10,199 bases of DNA, from NCBI GenBank assembly GCA_030600865.1, contig JAUVUS010000049.1, positions 1 to 10,199 of the forward strand, read 5' to 3'. This document shows, in pieces, positions 6,763 to 10,199 of the stretch. The notes beneath the pieces are model-generated. The model did not search any database. It saw nothing but the letters and a program-made list of their open reading frames with translations, and was not told the DNA's origin. A program made the translations under genes and the position numbers. Numbering within the stretch: the first letter of the stretch is position 1; each line of letters starts with the position of its first letter. Origin of the DNA: Bacteroidales bacterium (GTDB taxonomy: Bacteria; Bacteroidota; Bacteroidia; Bacteroidales; UBA12077).

Positions 6763-7551
6763 ATGAAAAATAACCAAAATACACCAATATTATTTATACT
6801 CCTTGGAGGGCTGATATTATTATTTATTATAGCTCCCCTGGCTAGTATGTTTTTGGCAACAACACCAAATCAATTATTTGAAACTACACAGGATCAGGAA
6901 GTAATTGACAGTATTTGGTTAACACTCCGTGTATCATTTTTATCGACAATATTTTTTGCTATTGGAGCAATTCCTCTTGCCTATTTTTTAGCCAGAACAA
7001 AATTTAAATTTAAAAAGTTAGTAAATGGAATCATCGATTTACCAATTGTAATTCCACATTCTGCCGCCGGAATTGCTATTTTAGGATTTATATCACGAGA
7101 TTCTGTTTTAGGAAAAGCCGCATCTTCAGTTGGGTTAAACTTTGTAGGACATCCTGTCGGGATTGCATTAGCAATGGCATTTGTAAGTATTCCATTTTTA
7201 ATTAATGCAGCCCGCGATGGTTTTAGCAATGTACCCGTTAAACTGGAAAAAACTGCATTAAATCTTGGTGCTTCTCCTGTTCGTGTATTTTTTACAATTT
7301 CATTACCACTGGCATGGAAAAATATCCTTTCAGGATTAATTATGATGTTTGCACGCGGATTAAGCGAGTTTGGTGCTGTTGTTATTGTAGCTTATCATCC
7401 AATGATAACTCCTATACTAATATATGAACGGTTTGGTGCATTCGGTTTAAAATATGCAAGACCTGTATCTGTTGTATTTATTATTGTGTGCTTAGTCTTT
7501 TTTATTCTATTAAGAACATTATCAAAAGAAAAAGAATCGAATAATGCTTAA
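6763..7551 (+). CDS. wtpB: ABC importer permease, WtpB/ModB type
   Basis: This 262-residue integral membrane protein has about six hydrophobic segments (roughly residues 8-30, 54-77, 88-110, 131-150, 187-209 and 233-252). The EAA-type coupling loop is at 161-191, with LEKTALNLGASPVRVF then ISLPLAWKNILSG. The stretch ARGLSEFGAVVI (197-208) is characteristic of molybdate/tungstate/sulfate permeases, as is LPIVIPHSAAGIAIL (93-107). It forms the inner-membrane channel as a homodimer with the WtpC/ModC ATPase and receives oxyanion from WtpA. Its 3' end overlaps the ATPase gene by 8 nt in ATGCTTAA, implying coupled translation. The type is secure; the preferred ion is not. Confidence 0.9.
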   Translation: MKNNQNTPILFILLGGLILLFIIAPLASMFLATTPNQLFETTQDQEVIDSIWLTLRVSFLSTIFFAIGAIPLAYFLARTKFKFKKLVNGIIDLPIVIPHSAAGIAILGFISRDSVLGKAASSVGLNFVGHPVGIALAMAFVSIPFLINAARDGFSNVPVKLEKTALNLGASPVRVFFTISLPLAWKNILSGLIMMFARGLSEFGAVVIVAYHPMITPILIYERFGAFGLKYARPVSVVFIIVCLVFFILLRTLSKEKESNNA

Positions 7552-8584
7552 GCTAAAAGACATATCAATAAAACTTGGTGAATTCCAACTTAAAAATATT
7601 AATCTGGAATTAAACAAAGGAGATTACTATGTTCTTTTAGGAAAATCAGGTGTTGGAAAAACTGTTTTATTAGAAATTATTGCAGGATTAATTAAACCTG
7701 ATTCCGGAAAAGTATTTCAGAATAATTTGGATATTACCCGGGAAAAAATTCAAAAAAGAAAAGTAGGAATTGTTTTTCAAGATTACTCAATTTTCCCACA
7801 TTTAACTGTGAAACAAAATATAGCATATCCTTTAAAAAGAAAAAAGATAAGCAACAGTGATAAGAATGAGTTAATAAATAAATATGCATCTCTGGCAAGT
7901 ATTAAACATTTATTAGATAGAAATACACAAAACTTATCGGGTGGCGAATTACAACGTGTTGCATTGGCACGAATGCTGGTTTCAAACCCTAATTGTTTGC
8001 TTTTAGATGAACCTTTGGCATCACTTGATATACAACTTAAAGGTGGCTTGCGTAATTTATTACGATAGATAAATCAAAGTGGTGTTACCATCTTACATGT
8101 AACGCATGATTATGAAGAAGCTATTGCGCTTTCAAATAAAGTTGCCGTATTACATGATGGAAAAATAATCCAAAAAGGATTAACTAAAGAAGTTTTCCGG
8201 AAGCCTGCCAATGAATTTGTTGCTAATTTTACCGGGATTAAAAACTTCTTTATTGCTGAATTTACTCCAATAAATACAGCTAAAATTAATGAAACATTGG
8301 AAATAAATGTTTCTAATAAAGACGAAATTACAAAAGGAAAAATTATTATTCGTGGAGAGGAAATTATTATTTCAAATGAGAGAATTGAATCAAGTGCGAC
8401 GAATAACTTCAAAGGAAAAATTAAACAAATTATTCCATACCTGACAAATCATGAGATTATTATTGATATTGGAGTTGATCTATCAGTAGTAATTTCTGAC
8501 GAATCTTTACAAAAATTTAAGTTTAAAGAAAATTCAGAAGCCTGGGTCTCTTTTAAAGCTACTGCCATTAAAGTAATTCCATAA
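7544..8584 (+). pseudogene. wtpC: WtpC/ModC-type ABC ATPase interrupted by an in-frame TAG
   Basis: The frame from ATG 7544 to TAA 8584 is 347 codons, a normal length for ModC/WtpC ATPases, but codon 175 (8066-8068) is TAG. Before it are Walker A GKSGVGKT (33-40), the Q-loop FQDYSIFPH (78-86), signature LSGGE (131-135), Walker B LLLDE (152-156) and the D-loop SLD (160-162). After it, in the same frame, come ILHVTHDYEEA with the H-loop His188, KVAVLHDGKIIQKG and a C-terminal TOBE/Mop-like oxyanion-sensing domain (about 270-346). No frameshift is needed. A protein ending at 174 lacks the H-loop and regulatory domain and should not drive transport. The downstream part contains no Met codon, so restart at ATG is excluded. 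This is either a nonsense mutation, a base error (CAG or AAG to TAG would each be one change), or true readthrough. Confidence 0.88.
8066..8068 (+). other. In-frame amber codon inside the ABC ATPase
   Basis: The codons read CGA-TAG-ATA-AAT: Arg174, stop, Ile176, Asn177. Family alignments usually have Gln or Lys at this place between LRNLLR and I-N-x-x-G. All nine complete genes in the window, including this one at its true end, stop with TAA; this is the only TAG read in frame. Confidence 0.92.
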
Positions 8585-8608
8585 CAACCAGTTTAATTTG
8601 CCCTATCC

Positions 8609-8630
8609 TAAGTCTATCTTATTTGACTTA
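8609..8630. repeat. 6-bp inverted repeat overlapping a -33 element
   Basis: TAAGTC (8609-8614) pairs with GACTTA (8625-8630) around a 10-base loop. The right arm touches the TTTG of the downstream promoter. No T run follows, so it is not a clear operon terminator; a weak operator is possible. Confidence 0.3.
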
Positions 8631-8653
8631 TGCTATTTGAGACAGTAACTTTG
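8622..8653 (+). promoter_or_regulatory. Bacteroidota-type promoter for the small beta-barrel gene
   Basis: TTTG at 8622-8625 and TAACTTTG at 8646-8653 are separated by 20 bases, an exact fit to the TTTG-N19-21-TAnnTTTG consensus of the Bacteroidota primary sigma factor. A start about 7 nt further on leaves a leader of some 10 nt before the ATG at 8671. The next gene is therefore a separate unit from the oxyanion operon. Confidence 0.7.
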
Positions 8654-8670
8654 TGTTAAATATATAAGAG

Positions 8671-9147
8671 ATGAAAAAGCCCCAAAAATTATTACTGATT
8701 CTCAGCATCTTTTTACTGTGCTTATCTCCGGTTATTACTCACGCACAAACGGGAAATGACACTTTGGAGATACACAATTCATTTTTAGAAGCAGGAATAG
8801 TTGGAGGAACTCCGACATTTATAAATGTATTAGGTGGATACTGGTTCGGACTGGTTGGGTTTCGTCTTTCCGGAATGTATTTAGCTTATAATTCGAATGG
8901 AATCCAATTTAATATAGGATTAAAGATATCAGAAAAAACTGCAAGACGACACTGTTTAGGTGCTGCCATTGGGAAATCTCAAGATCGTGGTTGTGATTAT
9001 TATTATTTAGGACCGGTATATGATTTTTATTATAAAGATTTTTTCGTAGAAGCAGGTGTATGCAAAATAATTCACGTAATTCGAGGCGACTTTAGCTCAA
9101 CACCATATTGGGTAATTCTTCAAGTTGGTTATGTTCATCGATTTTAA
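8671..9147 (+). CDS. Small secreted beta-barrel-like protein, function unknown
   Basis: I do not recognise a named family. The 158-residue protein starts with MKKPQKLLLILSIFLLC and a probable signal-peptidase site THA|Q after residue 25. The mature part of about 133 residues is rich in Gly and aromatic residues in alternating strands, such as FLEAGIVGGTPTFINVLGGYWFG, broken by short turns (for example SNGIQFNIGLK, YYYLGPVYDFYY, FFVEAGV). It ends in VILQVGYVHRF, a C-terminal aromatic that fits outer-membrane insertion. Three Cys (95, 108 and 131 by count from the start) could bond in the periplasm. It has its own good promoter and sits between the oxyanion operon and a sensor-kinase gene. A small 8-strand barrel is the best guess; a soluble beta protein is the alternative. 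Confidence 0.75.
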   Translation: MKKPQKLLLILSIFLLCLSPVITHAQTGNDTLEIHNSFLEAGIVGGTPTFINVLGGYWFGLVGFRLSGMYLAYNSNGIQFNIGLKISEKTARRHCLGAAIGKSQDRGCDYYYLGPVYDFYYKDFFVEAGVCKIIHVIRGDFSSTPYWVILQVGYVHRF

Positions 9148-9235
9148 AAGCTTAATTCTAACTACTTCTAAAGTTAAATAATTGTTAATTTTACACTTCC
9201 GCTTAATATTCAGCACAATTATTCTTTATCTTTAG

Positions 9236-9262
9236 CTAAGTTTACAAAGTTTTTCAACTTAG
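9236..9262. repeat. 7-bp inverted repeat upstream of the sensor-kinase gene
   Basis: CTAAGTT (9236-9242) and AACTTAG (9256-9262) are exact reverse complements around a 13-base spacer, 25 bp before the ATG at 9288. It could be an operator or chance; the near -7 box TATCTTTA (9227-9234) immediately precedes it. Confidence 0.3.
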
Positions 9263-9287
9263 TTTCTATAAACAAAATTGCTATTAG

Positions 9288-10199
9288 ATGTTTAAAAAAG
9301 TTTCTTTCCGCAGAAGACTTTTTGTCTATATTTTTTCAGTATTTCTTGCATTTACTTTAATTATTATCGTTTTTCAATTTTCAAGAGAAAAGAAATATCG
9401 CGTTAATCAACTTGACAATACTTTAAAAAATATTACACAAACAATACAGAATTTTATTTCCTATAACTCACTATCTGAGAATAATAATTTTCTATTACTT
9501 GACTCTTTATCAAAAATACTACCTCAACCCGATGTTCGCATTACAATAATTAACTCGCATGGCTTGGTACTTTACGATAATTTTGTGGATGATTTTACAT
9601 TAATGGAAAATCATTTTTACAGGCCTGAAGTACAGGAATCTTTATATGAAAATTTTGGCACAAGTATTCGGAAATCATCTACCACAGGCAAAGAATATTA
9701 TTATTACTCACGGTATTTCGGAGAATATTTTATAAGGGTAGCGGTAGTTTATAATATTGAGGTTAAGGATTTTTTACGTGCTGAGCATATTTTCCTTTTA
9801 TTTATTGCTATAATATTCCTTTCGATTTGGATTATTTTAGATTTAATTACCCGGAAATTTGCCGAGTCAATTACAAAATTAAAAGATTTCGTTATTAAGG
9901 TAAGACGTGATGAAGATTTCGATACTAAGCAGAATTTCCCAAAAGACGAATTAGGAATAATTGGTAATGAAATAATCCAGATGTACGATAATCTGATAAA
10001 AACAAAAGATTCATTAGCACTTGAAAAAGAGAAGTTATTCAACCATCTGTATGTTCTAAATGAAGGTGTTGCTTTTTTTTCAAATAAAAAAACGAAAATT
10101 CTTACAAACAATCATTTTATTCAGTATTTAAATATTATTTCAAATAAACTCTCCATATCTGCAGAAGATTTTTTTACTATCCCTGAATTTAATCCGATA
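9288..10199 (+). CDS. Membrane sensor kinase-like protein, N-terminal part (runs off the window)
   Basis: The frame is open from ATG 9288 to the right edge: 304 codons without a stop. It begins with a basic MFKKVSFRRR and a first membrane segment (about 11-29). A sensor region follows (30-165) with a DxRITIINSHGLVLYDN stretch, typical of extracytoplasmic PAS-like (PhoR/VicK-type) sensors. The second membrane segment is at 168-187. A HAMP-like linker follows (about 188-240, with FPKDELGIIGNEI near its end), then a short coiled stretch and the start of a probable cytoplasmic PAS domain (LNEGVAFFSNKKTKILTNN). This layout is that of histidine kinases paired with a response regulator, commonly cell-envelope or phosphate sensors. 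The HisKA and ATPase domains would lie beyond the window, so kinase identity is inferred and a HAMP-linked diguanylate cyclase or phosphatase is not excluded. Confidence 0.75.
   Translation, partial: MFKKVSFRRRLFVYIFSVFLAFTLIIIVFQFSREKKYRVNQLDNTLKNITQTIQNFISYNSLSENNNFLLLDSLSKILPQPDVRITIINSHGLVLYDNFVDDFTLMENHFYRPEVQESLYENFGTSIRKSSTTGKEYYYYSRYFGEYFIRVAVVYNIEVKDFLRAEHIFLLFIAIIFLSIWIILDLITRKFAESITKLKDFVIKVRRDEDFDTKQNFPKDELGIIGNEIIQMYDNLIKTKDSLALEKEKLFNHLYVLNEGVAFFSNKKTKILTNNHFIQYLNIISNKLSISAEDFFTIPEFNPI

Noticed and set aside
8110..8412. Minus-strand frame of 100 codons opposite the ATPase C-terminal half
   Set aside because: The + strand reads as conserved ABC ATPase sequence (H-loop and following strands) through this region; the antisense frame is a shadow.
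8297..8584. Independent small gene after the in-frame TAG
   Set aside because: Its first codon is TTG within a continuous ATPase frame; the segment is the C-terminal domain of the same protein and has no Met codon or separate ribosome site.
9749..10111. Minus-strand frame of 120 codons near the right edge
   Set aside because: It is antisense to the open + strand sensor-kinase frame, which has clear membrane and HAMP features.
1..10199. CRISPR array, insertion sequence or phage genes
   Set aside because: No regularly spaced repeats, transposase motifs or phage protein signatures are visible; all genes read as ordinary chromosomal functions.

Overview
The window looks like a piece of a Bacteroidota chromosome, probably a marine or gut-type Bacteroidales/Marinilabiliales relative. 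The DNA is AT-rich and every recognisable gene is on the + strand. Shine-Dalgarno sites are weak or absent. At least one promoter fits the Bacteroidota consensus TTTG-N20-TAnnTTTG, secreted proteins mature at A|Q sites, and the gene families (S9 peptidase with A|Q signal cleavage, AlgE-like porin, small beta-barrel proteins) suit that phylum. This assignment is inferred from style and families, not from a database match.

Layout. Bases 1-430 hold the 3' end of a CvfB/YitL-type S1 RNA-binding protein. Bases 526-780 encode an 84-residue SemiSWEET sugar transporter. Bases 781-1083 are a hairpin-rich intergenic stretch with a likely terminator and a possible promoter. Bases 1084-3075 encode a secreted S9 prolyl-oligopeptidase-family serine peptidase with its catalytic triad intact, followed by a 12-bp-stem terminator. 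Bases 3122-3463 are non-coding but rich in inverted repeats and carry a -7 element just before the next operon.

The centrepiece is a tight five-gene operon at 3464-8584. In order it encodes a WtpA-type tungstate/molybdate-binding lipoprotein, a lipoprotein made of two tandem sulfite-oxidase-like (molybdopterin-binding fold) domains without an evident cofactor cysteine, an AlgE-like outer-membrane beta-barrel, a WtpB/ModB permease and a WtpC/ModC ATPase. Gaps are 12, 5 and 3 nt, and the last pair overlaps by 8 nt. Binding protein, permease and ATPase form an oxyanion ABC importer. The embedded porin and SUOX-like lipoprotein suggest a dedicated route across the outer membrane and periplasm, which is inference. 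The ATPase frame is cut by a single in-frame TAG at 8066-8068, while the rest of the family sequence continues in the same frame to 8584. The importer is therefore either inactivated, rescued by readthrough, or affected by a base error.

After the operon, a good Bacteroidota promoter drives a small secreted beta-barrel-like protein of unknown function (8671-9147). The window ends inside a membrane sensor kinase-like gene (9288 to the right edge) with two membrane segments, a HAMP linker and the start of a probable PAS domain.
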